DNA of 64,000 nt from Maniola hyperantus (GCF_902806685.2 NC_048541.1:16812662-16876661); one strand, 5' to 3'. Shown: positions 11,301 to 22,102, counted from the stretch's first letter. The notes: generated from the sequence alone by a model not told the origin. Made by a program: numbers and translations.

Positions 11301-11827
11301 GCTGTAAAAGATTTTTAAAAGGAAAGAAATTGCAAAATAAGGACTCAGCTATCACACCAAAAGAAGTAGATGAAACGTTAAAAACATGCATTAAGATACC
11401 ACAGCAAGAAAGCTTTAAAGAAGACATAAGTTATGTAAAGGCTAATGGAATCCAAGTAAAAGGCAAATTAAAAACTTTGCAACCTTACCTTGATGATGAA
11501 GGAATCGTTAGGGTGGGCGGTAGATTGCGGCATGAAGATCTAAGCGGAGATGGGAGACATCCTATAAAACTGGACCATGATATTTACCTGTCCAAGCTCG
11601 TTGACGTCGACGCCCGTTTGAAGACGTTGCATGGTAGATCGCAACTGATGTTTCAATACTTACGCCAAAAATACTGGATCCTGAAATCAAGAAATTTAGT
11701 AAAAGTAAAATTTAGAAAATGTTTAATATGTGTCAAGCAATATGCAGCCACAGAATCACAACTTATAGAAGACTTACCTCATGAAAGAATAATTCCGTCA
11801 AGACCCTTTTTACACAGCGCGGTATAA
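8312..11827 (+). CDS. Defective BEL/Pao retrotransposon Gag-Pol
   Basis: One 1171-aa open frame from an ATG. The order is: Gag region (DUF1759-like, around residues 130-290, with FDGKYEEWPTFQDLF), CCHC/zinc-knuckle cysteines (about 330-395, CVQCKGDHTLGHC and CFNCLSPGHTSSRC), aspartic protease (LVDTGSQAS near 456), a remnant of reverse transcriptase, an RNase H region and an integrase zinc-binding region (RQKYW, RKCLICV) that stops at RPFLHSAV. Most of the RT palm is missing: the frame passes from the EGRYIV region almost directly to a YKDD box near residue 725, where YVDD is expected. The RNase H motif reads WTNAAIVLSWL rather than the usual WTDS type. The integrase catalytic core is absent. 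It is an internally deleted, non-autonomous copy. LTRs were not identified; only a 15-mer (tgtttaataaataag) is shared at 8134 and 12,651. Confidence 0.9.
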   Translation: MTSPADQQISILEDTAQLLQKAKINLKKCPKERLTKGYLESRIKSIDEYWQSFKQAHQDLIKCTTREQRGNLPYFVNEEFYVQEDLYLYLQGYLKDLLELKTSSSNRSSSANDTSTSTQVLARLPKIQLPTFDGKYEEWPTFQDLFVSLVHKDTALTNVQKLHYLKTSITGEAAALLNYIQITDDNYSLAWDTLKNRYGSRRLIVKSLLKRLFLIRKSNNNIQSAQHLKTLLDTTSEVINSLRNQKIDTDSWDPILIYITVQKLDQESHKQWEDFAHKDNVDELPTWEDLSKFLETKFRTLELVAPSSSKESKTTKEKVFHVTNQTKTCVQCKGDHTLGHCKDFLKLSPVDRGLYVKENNICFNCLSPGHTSSRCRVPHVCKICHKRHSTLLHQKRATDTSDNEETTQPTVSTEHNGEIVQVNARIQPTTEEPTNISLLATALVKIRDDYGHTTVVRALVDTGSQASFVSERAVQALRLKRKRIKSSITGIGSTRTPVKQATELYVLPRHEEAFKIKTYIMPTRLTSRLPTTTISNNTWPHLKGLVLADPSFSQPGRVDMLLGVDVCARIMKGEFIKGPPGTPSAQNTSLGWILFGTIQKTQGDEIISMHLNLELDNMQRNMWEQDTSEVRKSTQEERKCEEIYKDTTTRTDEGRYIVEQTRKIVQLQCTEGKTRDIALERRLKKDTNVKNEYVKVIEEYKDMSHMEEVTKEEIKNPAVYRQQGLYKDDLMSGKDNLKEAMKITRDIDSILQRGSFVLQKKCRSHAEFLKQVKPDQSSSQVKLGIIDGSIRALGLQWKMGTDKFQYNLNLPAVVAEGEVKTTIIAAKTRVASVRSKSLPRLELNSAVLLADLLKQIQESMKIPTSQMYAWTNAAIVLSWLLGDPARWNTYVRNRVVEIPDNIGNHNWCHVQSQDNPADIASRERSLAYLKENKMWWKSPEWLSNDTIEYCRPKNIATSLERKQIIETNLKRENKDTRLTAKLENCDNLTELLKVITCCKRFLKGKKLQNKDSAITPKEVDETLKTCIKIPQQESFKEDISYVKANGIQVKGKLKTLQPYLDDEGIVRVGGRLRHEDLSGDGRHPIKLDHDIYLSKLVDVDARLKTLHGRSQLMFQYLRQKYWILKSRNLVKVKFRKCLICVKQYAATESQLIEDLPHERIIPSRPFLHSAV

Positions 11828-12896
11828 AGAGTCCAAGAAAACTGGCCCTGTCCTGTAACTTGTGTATGAGTATCAAAGTAGTGATTGTATAGTGCGGGGG
11901 TCCGTATCTAAACTAAGCATCATATCAATAGGTATTCATTAAGTAATCACTTATCACGTAATCTTGTCTTATTTTAAGATCATAAAAAAGTAAATTCTAA
12001 AAAGTAAATTTTGTGGTCGAACTTGGCTCGCTACACTACCAAGATGCAACTCCGAACCTGTTGCAATAATATTTACCTACGAAGTTGTATTCTCTTCAAT
12101 GTTCGTTTACAGATTTCCGATCTACCTACTTTAATAGAATTTTTTAGGTACTGACTGGTTGTTATGTTTAGCACTGGTTTGTGTTTTAGGTACATAAGTA
12201 CATAAAGTTGTATTTTATGTTGGCTTAAAGATTTATTTACGTTTTAATATTACAATAGAATTTACTTGTTTAGCTCATGCCTACCGACTAAGTTTTATTT
12301 TAAGTTTGTTTAAAGATTTAAGTCATCGATGCATGTATGTAAGTCAAGGAAAATATTTTGTTTTATTAATGTATCATGTTAACACTGTACCTACCGACTT
12401 AAAGATAGTTTTCTAAGTCGTTTTGCTGATCGGTAGGTATTTACCTAAGTACGAATGGTTTAAATTTTGTTATTAAGTTTATCGAATGTGTTGTAACTTT
12501 TTAAGGTTTGATTGTTGTGTAGTGATTCTTTCAATGCTCATATAAGGTGATGTAGATATTATGTATTTTAAGCATCAATGTTTTAAGCTCACAAATGGTC
12601 AAAATATCATGAAGTTTTAGAAAGGACGGAGGGTCCTTTGCCGGGCGGAATGTTTAATAAATAAGTAAATTAATAAATAAGACCAGCTACCTAGGTACTT
12701 ATAATATGCCCGTTTGCATCTACGTACCTATATCACGCACACGAAAGCCTGTCATTCACACAACCATATTCGATAGAAAGGAATTATGTTAAGCTATTTA
12801 AAAGTAGTCGCAAATAAAGATTGCAAGGGGCACACGTATTTTAATAACCTCCATACCTAATTAAAGTAAACCTTAAGACCTTAACACCTAGTTATT
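11828..12896. other. Non-coding 3' flank of the BEL/Pao copy
   Basis: AT-rich sequence without a gene. A purine-rich agaaaggacggagggtcc at about 12,619, followed by gccgggcggaatgt, looks like the polypurine end of a BEL-type internal region, so a 3' LTR may begin at 12,651, but no matching 5' LTR could be shown. Confidence 0.4.
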
Positions 12897-12898
12897 TA

Positions 12899-13015
12899 TG
12901 CAACTGTTGTATAAAGAGGGGCATTAAAACACGAAAGTCGGTTTATCACGAGGCGAAGCCGAGTGATAATAGTATGACTTGAGTGTTTTAATACCTAATT
13001 ATCAACAGTTGCATA
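12899..13015. repeat. Short inverted-repeat element (~115 bp)
   Basis: The ends tgcaactgttg and caacagttgca are inverted copies, with paired gtgttttaat/attaaaacac arms inside. It could fold into a hairpin. It is probably a miniature DNA element. Confidence 0.5.
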
Positions 13016-13032
13016 CCTACATACAGTATAAG

Positions 13033-13760
13033 ACTTTATCTACACCCATAATATTATGAATCCTCTATAAAAGATTCTGAAACAGTTAGCTTACTGGTAC
13101 TGCTAACATTAAAACAGCCAGTCCTAGTAACTTAACATCATCCATTACTGAGTTATACAAATAAACTAAGTGTTAATGAAAGAGTAATTTATTGTAGTAG
13201 TAATTTACATTTTGTATAGTGCACTTATTAAAATTTACTTGAATATTATGTTCTTTAATGTTGGAAGGTCCCGATCCCGAATAAGTTACTCGGCGGAATT
13301 TTTATATTTAAGTACCACTTCACTATAGCGTTTAAAACACAGGTAGGTACAGGTTTAAAATATCTGAAAATTCTGGCAGTGTCCTCTCAAAACATGAATC
13401 CCTCATTTTTTTGTAAATAAAACAATAAAAATATCGAAGAAAAATGGCGGGGATTCGAATAACTTACTTTTTTGCTTTTGTGAAACGCGCTTGAATGTCA
13501 ATGTTCTTTTTTTGAAATTCATAAAAAATCAATCCCCATAAATACCACGGATCACGACGTTAGAACGAGACAGATTTATGCCAGTAGTATAGCGCTGTCT
13601 CTTTTTCACAGGAGTGTTATAATGAAATTCAGTTTAACATTATAACACTCGTTTGGATGCCTTAATGGTTATTAAGATATTGGGTGTTTTAATGTTGGCA
13701 ATAAGCTAACTGTTTCAGAATCTTTTATAGAGGATTTAAAGCATGGGTGTAGATAAACTA
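13033..13760. mobile_element. Non-autonomous DNA element with ~60-bp terminal inverted repeats
   Basis: Left end: tttatctacacccat, then tcctctataaaagattctga and aacagttagctta. The right end is the inverted copy finishing in gggtgtagataaa. About 730 bp, with no coding content. I could not define a clean target duplication. Confidence 0.7.
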
Positions 13761-14047
13761 ATTAAATTACTAATTATTATAAACATACAAAAAAAATTGA
13801 ATTAAATCGATGATCTTATGATCGAGACTATAATACGTCATATACAGTAACTACATATCGTGTTAACAACTATTCTGGATTTGTATAATTAATTGCCTTT
13901 AGTTATACATGAATAAGTAAGATAGGTAAGTATGTCAAAAAAACGATAAATACAACTCTTGAAATAATTTATTAATTCATGGTAATGTTTCATTTAAGTT
14001 TAACACCTACAGCTCTCGCCAGCATAGACTGTGTTCTTCACGATGAG

Positions 14048-17000
14048 TTACAATCCACTGTGCTCCATCACCAATGGTGCTGAAATTAAACATTTACTCA
14101 TTAGTTTAGCATGGCACCCATTGTATGGTGTCTAGTTGACCTGCAATTATTATTTTATTTAATTATAAAGTATTTGTTGTAAGTGTGACCTTTCGGGTGC
14201 AAGTCCGACTCGCACTTGCCCCTTTTTTCAATGTTACCATTTTCCTAAAAACCTACTGAGCCGATTTTGATGTGGTTTTATGCATCATCATTACAAAGGT
14301 ATTATCTCAGAGCAGATACTTCAATGTTTCAATATTCAATTACTTGTACGGAACTAATTGCATGTGTTCCCATCAGCCATGGAATGAGGAGTGAGAATCA
14401 CACATGAGTTGAGTCACCATACAAATACAATAAACTTAAACAGTCTTGTTTTACTTGGACAAGTTAAAGTGGGGTGCCAGCCAGGTGACCTCCCAGTGTG
14501 CCTGGGTGCTACAGGTGCCAGCCAGGTGACCTCCCAGTGTGCCTGGGTGCTACAGGTGCCAGCCAGGTGACCTCCCAGTGTGCTACAGGTGCGTTTTGGA
14601 TTCATACAAGGGGAAGAGCAGTACTCGGGCCGGTGCACCCCGGTGACATGGCTTAAATCTCTCTTCGGGGATATTGTTAACTAACAACTGTTAGCTGTGG
14701 CTAATGACCTGGCAGGGCCAGGGGGGAGGTGTCCCTCTGACTAGCAGAGGGCAGAGGGCAGAGTGCCGCCCACCGCCCTGGCGGTCGGTCTGCAGTTGTC
14801 GGGTGGCGCACTTCGTTAGTGCGGTGGAGGACCTCGTGAGTGGGTCCCCGGTGGAGCGTAGGCGCTAGCTGGGTGTAGATTACTTGAGGATTTATGATAC
14901 AAATAATAATAATACTAATATGGTAGAGATGAATCCTATAACTATTAATGCTGAGGAATGTGCAATTCGTTCGGCATCGAACTGGAAATGTCCGGGACCG
15001 GATGGATTGCACAACTTCTGGCTAAAATGGTTCCGTAACGCACATTCTGTCTTAGCAACACAATTCCAGAACTCTATTGACTCTGGGTCGTTACCGACAC
15101 TCATGACAACTGGTGTCACGTTCTTGTTACATAAATCCGGAAATACCGCAGATCCAAAAAACTATCGCCCAATAACCTGCTTACCAACCATCTACAAGCT
15201 ACTTACATCTATTCTAGCCACAAAAATAACTATGCATATTAATGCAAATAATATTTTGGCTCAGGTTCAAAATGGATGTGAGGCCAGGGCTCGCGGTACA
15301 AAGGAACTACTCCTCATTGACACTGCTATTTGCCAACAGGTTCGGCGAAATAGAAAAAATCTAGTTGCTGCCTGGATTGACTACAAGAAGGCCTATGACT
15401 CAGTGCCTCATACGTGGCTCATGGAGATCATGAGGTTGTACAAGGTCGATGCAACCCTATGTTCTTTTCTTGACTCTTGTATGAGACAGTGGATGACAGT
15501 CCTTCGTCAACCAGGAGGTGCTGAGTTTTTTTTATCAGCTGAACCGATACGGATTAAGCGGGGAATTTTCCAGGGTGACAGTTTGAGCCCTTTGTGGTTT
15601 TGCTTGGCACTTAACCCTCTCAGTACATTACTGAAGGATTCAGGGCTAGGCCTTCGCAGGGGGGGTGAGGTCATATCTCACTTGCTTTATATGGATGATC
15701 TCAAACTATATGCATCTAAACGAACAGACCTTATGAGATTGCTAAAGATTACTCAGAACTTTAGCAATAACATAGGAATGGAGTTTGGTGTTGACAAGTG
15801 TGCGGTTGTCAATATAGAGCGAGGTAGGGTTGTGAACTCTGAGAATCTAGTTCTTTCAGAGACTTTGATTCTCCGATCTCTCTGTGAAGGTGAAACATAC
15901 AAATATCTTGGAATGTCAGAGGCGCTTGGTATTGAGGTAAGGACAATGAAACAAGCAGTGGAGGCACGTTTCTTTGGTCGCCTTAAAAAAGTTCTTAATA
16001 GTCTTTTATCTGGTGGCAACAAGGTGCGTGCCTTTAATGGTTGGGTCATGCCTTTGCTCATATACACCTTTGGCATTCTAAAATGGACTCAAACTGAACT
16101 GGATGCCTTGGATCGAAAGATTCGAAAATTGCTGACTGCATACCGTATGCATCATCCACGTTCATCTATTATGAGATTGTATATCCCACGCAAGTGTGGA
16201 GGACGTGGTTTTTTTAATGCCAAGAACCTTCATAATCGTGAAATATGCAATCTCAGAGATTATTTTCTCAAAGTAAACGTGGGAATACATAGGGATGTAG
16301 TGGCAGTTGATAAGGGTCTTACTCCGCTTTCCTTAGGCAAAAATAACTGGCGTAAGCCCATAGTACTTAGTACTTCGGATCGCATGGCGATATGGGGGAG
16401 TAAGGAGTTGCATGGAAGATTCTACAAGGCCTTAACTAGACCGGATGTAGATTCCACAGCCTCAGTATCCTGGTTGCAGTTCGGTGACCTATTTGGGGAA
16501 ACCGAAGGTTTTATCTGTGCAATTATGGACGAAGTTATCAAGACTAATAACTACCGGAAACATATAATGAAGGATGGTACTGTTGACATTTGTCGAGCGT
16601 GCCATCTTCCTGGGGAATCCCTCAGACATATTATATCCGGTTGTTCTTATCTTGCTAACGGCGAATACTTGCACAGGCATAATCAAGTAGCCAGGATAGT
16701 CCATCAACAAATTGCTCTTCAGTATGGCCTTGTAGATACTGAGGTGCCGTACTATAGGTATGACCCAATGTCAGTTCTTGAAAATAGCAGTGCCCTGCTC
16801 TACTGGGATCGGTCGGTTATCACTGACAGGTATATTGTAGCCAATAGACCTGATATAGTGCTAGTTGACCGTTCAGCGCGTCGAGCAATAATTGTTGATG
16901 TTACTATTCCTCATGATGATAACCTAGTGAAAGCAGAAAAGGAAAAAGTATCAAAATACTTGGACCTGGCTCACGAGATTCCCGCCATGTGGAGTGTTGA

Positions 17001-17604
17001 CTCAACGATTATTGTACCGATAGTTGTATCAGTCCATGGTCTTATTGCGAATAGTTTCGACCAACATCTTAAGAAACTATCGCTTAATTGTTGGATCAAG
17101 GGTAAGATACAGAAGGCAGTGGTTCTTGAGACGGCACGCATTGTGAGGAGGTTCCTCACTCTGGAGCCCTGACCATTGGCAGCTTGGATCCTAGCCCGCT
17201 GCTAATGGGATCCATTTTATCATATTTTTAATTATTGTTTTTGTTTTGTTGTTCCAGTTACTTTAATTTTTGTTGTTCTTGTTATTTTAATTTCTGTTGT
17301 TTCTGTTACTTTATATTCTGTTGTTTATTTTATTTTATTTAATTTTTTGTTGTTCCTGTTATTTGATTTTCTGTTACTTTACTTTAATTTTTTTTGTTGC
17401 TGCTGTTCTTTTATTGTTTGTTGTTTTTTTTAAAAATATGATAAAAATGAGTGGTAAAATAAATAAATGAGAGAAAAAATACTAACCTATTCTAATTGCC
17501 GCACACAACACACAGAATGTTACAATACTATTGATAGTATTTTCTCTTGCTTGCCGTTTTTCCTCCAAGGGATCAACTCTTTCTCCAAATGGTAAACGAA
17601 ACAT
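14048..17604 (-). CDS. Tom5: Tom5-like mitochondrial import receptor subunit (exons 17487-17604 and 14048-14079)
   Basis: A 49-residue protein split by one intron. Exon 1 (ATG at 17604-17602) encodes MFRLPFGERVDPLEEKRQAR followed by a hydrophobic stretch (INSIVTFCVLCAAIRI). Exon 2 completes it with APLVMEHSGL and TAA. The donor is G|GTTAGT (17486) and the acceptor is TTTCAG before 14079; phases match (118 + 32 = 150 nt). The pattern MFR..., DP.E.KR, a single membrane anchor and then R-[IT/IA]-P is that of TOMM5/Tom5, the small tail-anchored subunit of the outer-membrane TOM complex. An AATAAA lies on the minus strand at 13,973-13,968, about 75 nt past the stop. The intron holds the R4/Dong element. 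Small size and a remote second exon make it easy to miss. Confidence 0.75.
14474..14590. repeat. 41-bp tandem repeat (2.8 copies) at 5' end of the R4/Dong element
   Basis: Units start at 14,474, 14,515 and 14,556 (gtgccagccaggtgacctcc plus 21 bases); the third is shortened. 5' tandem repeats of this sort are common in non-LTR elements, and the element body follows. Confidence 0.85.
14600..17465 (+). mobile_element. R4/Dong-type non-LTR retrotransposon inside the Tom5 intron
   Basis: The body includes a G/C-rich leader (14,600-14,880), the RT-endonuclease frame and a 3' region of T-rich (ttgtt)n sequence ending in an aaataaataaa tail near 17,455-17,465. The element is co-oriented with the window and antisense to Tom5. 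The 5' boundary is approximate and may include the 41-bp repeats. A microsatellite-like aataataataat lies just before the frame. Confidence 0.75.
14884..17172 (+). CDS. Reverse transcriptase / restriction-like endonuclease of R4/Dong-type element
   Basis: The open frame has no N-terminal ATG; the first internal ATG is at 14,920, so the 5' part is missing or lies in another frame. RT motifs in order: CPGPDGLHNFWLKW, NYRPITCLPTIYK, AWIDYKKAYDSVPH, GIFQGDSLSPLWF, and the catalytic YMDDLKLYA near residue 268. The C-terminal part has a CCHC-like CRACHLPGESLRHIISGC and a restriction-like endonuclease core (RPDIVLVD ... AIIVDVTIPHD). RT followed by this endonuclease, with the YMDDLKLYA form, is typical of the R2/R4 lineages; Dong/R4 is my best placement. 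The frame is uninterrupted for 762 codons, so the copy is young or was recently active. Confidence 0.88.
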   Translation: MRIYDTNNNNTNMVEMNPITINAEECAIRSASNWKCPGPDGLHNFWLKWFRNAHSVLATQFQNSIDSGSLPTLMTTGVTFLLHKSGNTADPKNYRPITCLPTIYKLLTSILATKITMHINANNILAQVQNGCEARARGTKELLLIDTAICQQVRRNRKNLVAAWIDYKKAYDSVPHTWLMEIMRLYKVDATLCSFLDSCMRQWMTVLRQPGGAEFFLSAEPIRIKRGIFQGDSLSPLWFCLALNPLSTLLKDSGLGLRRGGEVISHLLYMDDLKLYASKRTDLMRLLKITQNFSNNIGMEFGVDKCAVVNIERGRVVNSENLVLSETLILRSLCEGETYKYLGMSEALGIEVRTMKQAVEARFFGRLKKVLNSLLSGGNKVRAFNGWVMPLLIYTFGILKWTQTELDALDRKIRKLLTAYRMHHPRSSIMRLYIPRKCGGRGFFNAKNLHNREICNLRDYFLKVNVGIHRDVVAVDKGLTPLSLGKNNWRKPIVLSTSDRMAIWGSKELHGRFYKALTRPDVDSTASVSWLQFGDLFGETEGFICAIMDEVIKTNNYRKHIMKDGTVDICRACHLPGESLRHIISGCSYLANGEYLHRHNQVARIVHQQIALQYGLVDTEVPYYRYDPMSVLENSSALLYWDRSVITDRYIVANRPDIVLVDRSARRAIIVDVTIPHDDNLVKAEKEKVSKYLDLAHEIPAMWSVDSTIIVPIVVSVHGLIANSFDQHLKKLSLNCWIKGKIQKAVVLETARIVRRFLTLEP

Positions 17605-17609
17605 GATGT

Positions 17610-18290
17610 GTATTGTGTTTAATAGTTTACTTATTAATTCAGCTTTAAATTAAATATTTTAGTTTTGACCTTTCCAGTAAATACCTATCCAGAGTATTAC
17701 TTTACTCTATGGTAAATACACAGATTAATAGGGATCAGATGGCTCACGTGGCCCTACCGCGGTTGTTTGACAGCTACAATGTCACGATCGCAGTCATCTC
17801 TGATTGGTTAATGCTCGCTCACTATTGGCTACAATGCATTGTTGCAACAAGAATTGCACAAATTCAGCCAATCAGAACAATTGAGATTGTAATAACGATT
17901 GATGCAGGTTTTAGACAATCGCCCTAACGGGCAAACAAATTTTGACACCCTTGAAATGCAGCCCGTGATTGGTCGATCATCTGTCAAACTCTATTTTGCT
18001 ATTTCTCTACTAACCAATAGGATCAGATTATTTGAGCCATAGCTTAGCAAGATATTTTTTTAAATTGCCTCCTTTGCGCGGCTCTGAATTCTAGTTTTGG
18101 ATTTTAGAGGATTTTTTTTCCTGCAGCTTTAGCTTCTTGTATTTTGAACTTTTTTTATTACCTAAAGGGTTTTTACTTAAATAACCTAAATTAATTGATT
18201 CTAAAAATAAAAAAACACATGTTATTTCAAGACATTAATTTATTTTCTTTTAAATCTTTTTTTAAATTTGTTATATGCATGTATATATAT
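17610..18290. other. Upstream region of Tom5, non-coding
   Basis: No gene. Several attgg/ccaat pentamers occur in 17,800-17,990 (for example gattggttaatg, ccaatcagaac, gattggtcgatc). They could belong to a promoter or a repeat; nothing decisive. Confidence 0.3.
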
Positions 18291-18294
18291 GTAT

Positions 18295-21008
18295 ATATCT
18301 CGACTCTAGTATCATAAGGTCGGATGTGTACTTCCGACCAAACTCACTTTTTTACATAAAGGTAATGAGCATTTCGGGCTCTTTCTGCCAAGCTGACACC
18401 AGTATTTCTATCTCTTTTCGTTGCAAAGATAAATACATGCTGTCGTATCTGAACACATTCTAAAAATTTGGAGAACCATAATTATATTTTTTGACTTGCG
18501 TATGTATGCACCAAAGCAATGGAGAAAAATGATAGATGTATTTTGAGTTCGACCATTATGCTACGAAATAAGTTTATTTGTAATACTAGCTGGTACTGCA
18601 GTTACGCACTTCTGCTTCTAAAATATGTAATAATTTTGTTAGGTAAAATCACAACAGATGTTATGCTTCAAATTTTTTGTATTAATATTTGGACTGTGAA
18701 TCATTTAAGACTTTTTGCCTTGTAATATAAATAATTTTGCAATAAAATTCATGGAAGTAAGTTGAAATAAAGCTTTTTGTTTGTGACTACATTAAAGTTG
18801 ATGTGATTAATAGGTAAGAGATCCATCCTATTTCACCAAAATTTTGGACTAAACTGCGGGAAAAAAGTAAAGAGCCAGAATAAAGCTGAAGACATTTTGA
18901 AAATGTAGACTAGAAAATCTTTTAGGACCACGAAAATCACACCATGAAAATCTAAACATATAATATAATAATACCCCACTAAGCAAAAAACCGTGCATTT
19001 ATGGTGTTTTTTATGAATCATAGTTCAAATCATCAGTTCAAAAATGTATTGCCCTAGTTTTTAAGGTAGCCTTAAAAAATTAGAGTACCTAATCAATTTT
19101 TTTCTTCTTTACCCGTCTTATAATCGACCGACTTTGATATTAATCGAGAGCAGAAATTATAAGGCACCTACAATATGTGATGATAGTGATTCTAACGAAA
19201 CATACCTTATTATAGGAAGCTTTAGATTATGTTAATTTAAATATAAATGTAGTATAAATTAATTTATTAATTAAACAACTAATAAAAGGGAAAGTAAAAA
19301 AATAAAAAACTTAACTAAAACACGAAAGAAACAGTTTAAAAAAGTATCTGTTAAAAAGAACAGTCGAAACAGAAGCAATGGAATTTTCAAGAAAGCAGAA
19401 AGTATTTTTTTTATTACAAAAGTGGCAATGCCAGATTTGACTAACAGTAAATCCTTATACCTGCGTAGTTTCTGCACCTTAAAAACGATTCATGATGCTA
19501 CCAGCAGTGTTGCTACTTTAATGTGGTCTGAAAACATCAGCTGCAGCGGAAGGAATAAAACAGTATCTTGTCTTCATTAATCTACTAGAGAAGAAACAAA
19601 GTATTCTCGAAATTGTTGAAGAATTGACTTTGTGGTCTGATAATTGTGTCGGTCATAATCGGAGCATGATAATCGTTATGGCTTACTTATGATTATTATA
19701 AGGATTACCACACTAAAAGGTGATAAATCACAAGCTTTATGCTAAAATGCAACATGTACCTACGTGGAGTAAGATGTAATCCATGCACAAATAGAAAAAA
19801 AGGGAACAGCTGAAAACAATGCAGATTACTAAACTAAGAGATTGGTCACAGTTTACAAGAACATGCGAAGGAAACAAAACTTTTTGATAAGTTTGATTTG
19901 GCACTACAACATATTTTTAAAGACCACATCCCTTTACAAAGGTGATATATCAGGACCGTTTGTTATATCAAAAAAAAAGATAAGAACGGCGGGGATTTTC
20001 AGATTTCGGAATATATTACCTGGCTACAACTAACGCAATAATGCTGGGTGTTATTATTTTATAAAAACTACTTTAAAGAAGACTTTTTTGTATTTCATTA
20101 CTATGTTATAGGTACATATAAACTTAAAATTCTTCCCCGCTTTCGCCCAATATACGACATAATGAGAAACCATTATCCACTGTAAAATATAACCAACTTT
20201 TGCAGTAGGTACCTGCTGACCTCCATTCTTACTTTACGTACCTAATCATTATAAGGAAAATCAGGCTATGTTGGCATGTTTTAGCTATATTGATGTAACC
20301 GTCATGTATGCAATTCCACAAAAAATGTTTGGCCCACTGTAGGTTTCTAATTACTTTGTAATTTTTTTTCCAATTTTTGGCCGTTGTTTTTAATTAATGG
20401 GCTTTATTTGTGAATTTGTAAATGTTATTTTCATTCATTCAGAAGTCACAAGGTTTACACGGATGCAATGGTCAGACTATCGGGCGAATGCAATTATTAT
20501 GTTTCAGATCTAACTAATCAGTTTCAGAAAAATCTGATAGGTACATTGTTGCTATCTCACAAAACTCCTAAATGATTTTTGTGAGCTAACTACTGTGATC
20601 TTTTGTCCGAATATTACTTATGTATAATCAGTTAAGACGTATTATGAAATATTAAGTAATAGATCCGACTTTTATTTCAAATTTGTAATAGTAAAAATTG
20701 CAGCCATAAAGTCGGTTTACAACTTATGCACACAATTTTTTAGCACAGTTACGAATATTACCAGCATAAAGTCGCATATCGTTCATTTTGAAGAAATTGT
20801 GAGTTTATATTTTATTTATTAATGATAAAGTATTTCTAGTAATGGTTAATGATAGCTACAGTTAAGAGTTAAATATTACAAAAACAACTGAAATTGTATC
20901 TCTAGTAGTTTAGAAATTATGACCCGATTTCTCTAGCATTTTTGTTTTGGCTCTCCTGAAAAGTAGCAAAAATCCACATCCGACCTTATGATACTAGAGT
21001 CGAGATAT
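18295..21008. mobile_element. DNA transposon remnant with perfect 34-bp terminal inverted repeats
   Basis: Left end 18,295-18,328 (atatctcgactctagtatca...) and right end 20,975-21,008 are exact inverted copies. If the outer ATAT is a 4-bp target duplication, the element runs 18,299-21,004; alternatively TA is duplicated. Coding sequence is degraded: on the plus strand near 19,620-19,680 a frame reads LWSDNCVGHNRS, reminiscent of an SDNCxGQN-type motif I associate with Sola-like transposases, followed by stops. The family assignment is tentative. Confidence 0.65.
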
Positions 21009-21140
21009 CTTCTGAGTATTCTACTAATCTTCTTTTAGGAGTAGATGGCAAGGGTTCTGAAAAATAACAGTTTGGTTAAGGTAAATTATCAACATTTTAT
21101 TAAAATCAAAAAATAAAAGAAATTTTGATGAATATATAAC

Positions 21141-21352
21141 TAGATGATGCCCGCGACTTCATTCGCGTGCATTCAGGTTTCTAAAAATCCAGTGGGAACT
21201 CTTCAATTTTCCGGAATAAAAAGTAGCCTGTGTCCTTCCCCGGGATGCAAGCTATCTCTGTACCAAATTTCAACAAAATCGGTTGAACGGTTGAGCCGTG
21301 AAAAGCTAGCAGACAGACAGACAGACACACTTTCGCATTTATAAGATAAGTA
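21141..21352 (+). repeat. Dispersed lepidopteran-type repeat, near-complete copy
   Basis: It begins ctagatgatgcccgcgactt, continues through agtgggaactcttcaatttt and ends in (cagacaga)n cactttcgcatttataag. It has the opposite orientation to the 6.8-kb copy. The remainder to 22,098 is AT-rich with no gene seen. Confidence 0.75.
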
Positions 21353-22102
21353 TGGATGGGTAACACACCACGATTAATTTGTTAATTGTTATACACATTT
21401 AAATATCTCATTTAAGCTTAAAAACATAATCTAGTAATAACTTATTTATGAAAATTTTAACCTGTAGTTAACACTGATCCATGAAAAGAGCAGATACCCT
21501 TATTCCTGTGGTTACTAGATTAAGGCTATTAATAAATAGATGATTACCTGAGGAAATACCTACTTTGTTGACAATCTGTAATCAAGTATTCTTCTAATTT
21601 TCTTTTAGAAGTAGTGGGCAATCCTTCTAAAAAATAAGTTTAATGAGTACAAATAGGCAAACATCGATTTAAAAGTTTGATATAGTAAGTTATTTAAAAC
21701 ACTCCTAGGTAAATAACCTTTCAAAGTTAGCAAAGGAACGACCTATTAGTAATATTATTATGAACATTGTTTCAACTAAATATAATAAATTATATTTTCT
21801 CACCTAAAAGCTCATTTTCACTTGCTGATTGTGATGTTTGCAGCTGTGTACAATAGTTGTGGTCATTATATATATTATTTTTGGGAGCATAATAATTATG
21901 ATCAAGGTCAATCTTCTCTGATCCTGAAAGTAAATTAAATATTAATCATTTTAAAATTAAAGGCCAAAATTAGTGCTAAACAGTGGTAAGATGATTCAGG
22001 CATAAAGAAATACATTTTCTTCGGTTTAATTGTAAAATGTATGCTAAAGAAGGTTGTGATACATTGGACAAAACAACTGGACTGTGATTAGAGGAATGAT
22101 AT

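Noticed and set aside
8134..12665. BEL/Pao LTR pair starting tgtttaataaataag
   Set aside because: Only 15 bases are shared between the two sites; no longer match or paired end was found.
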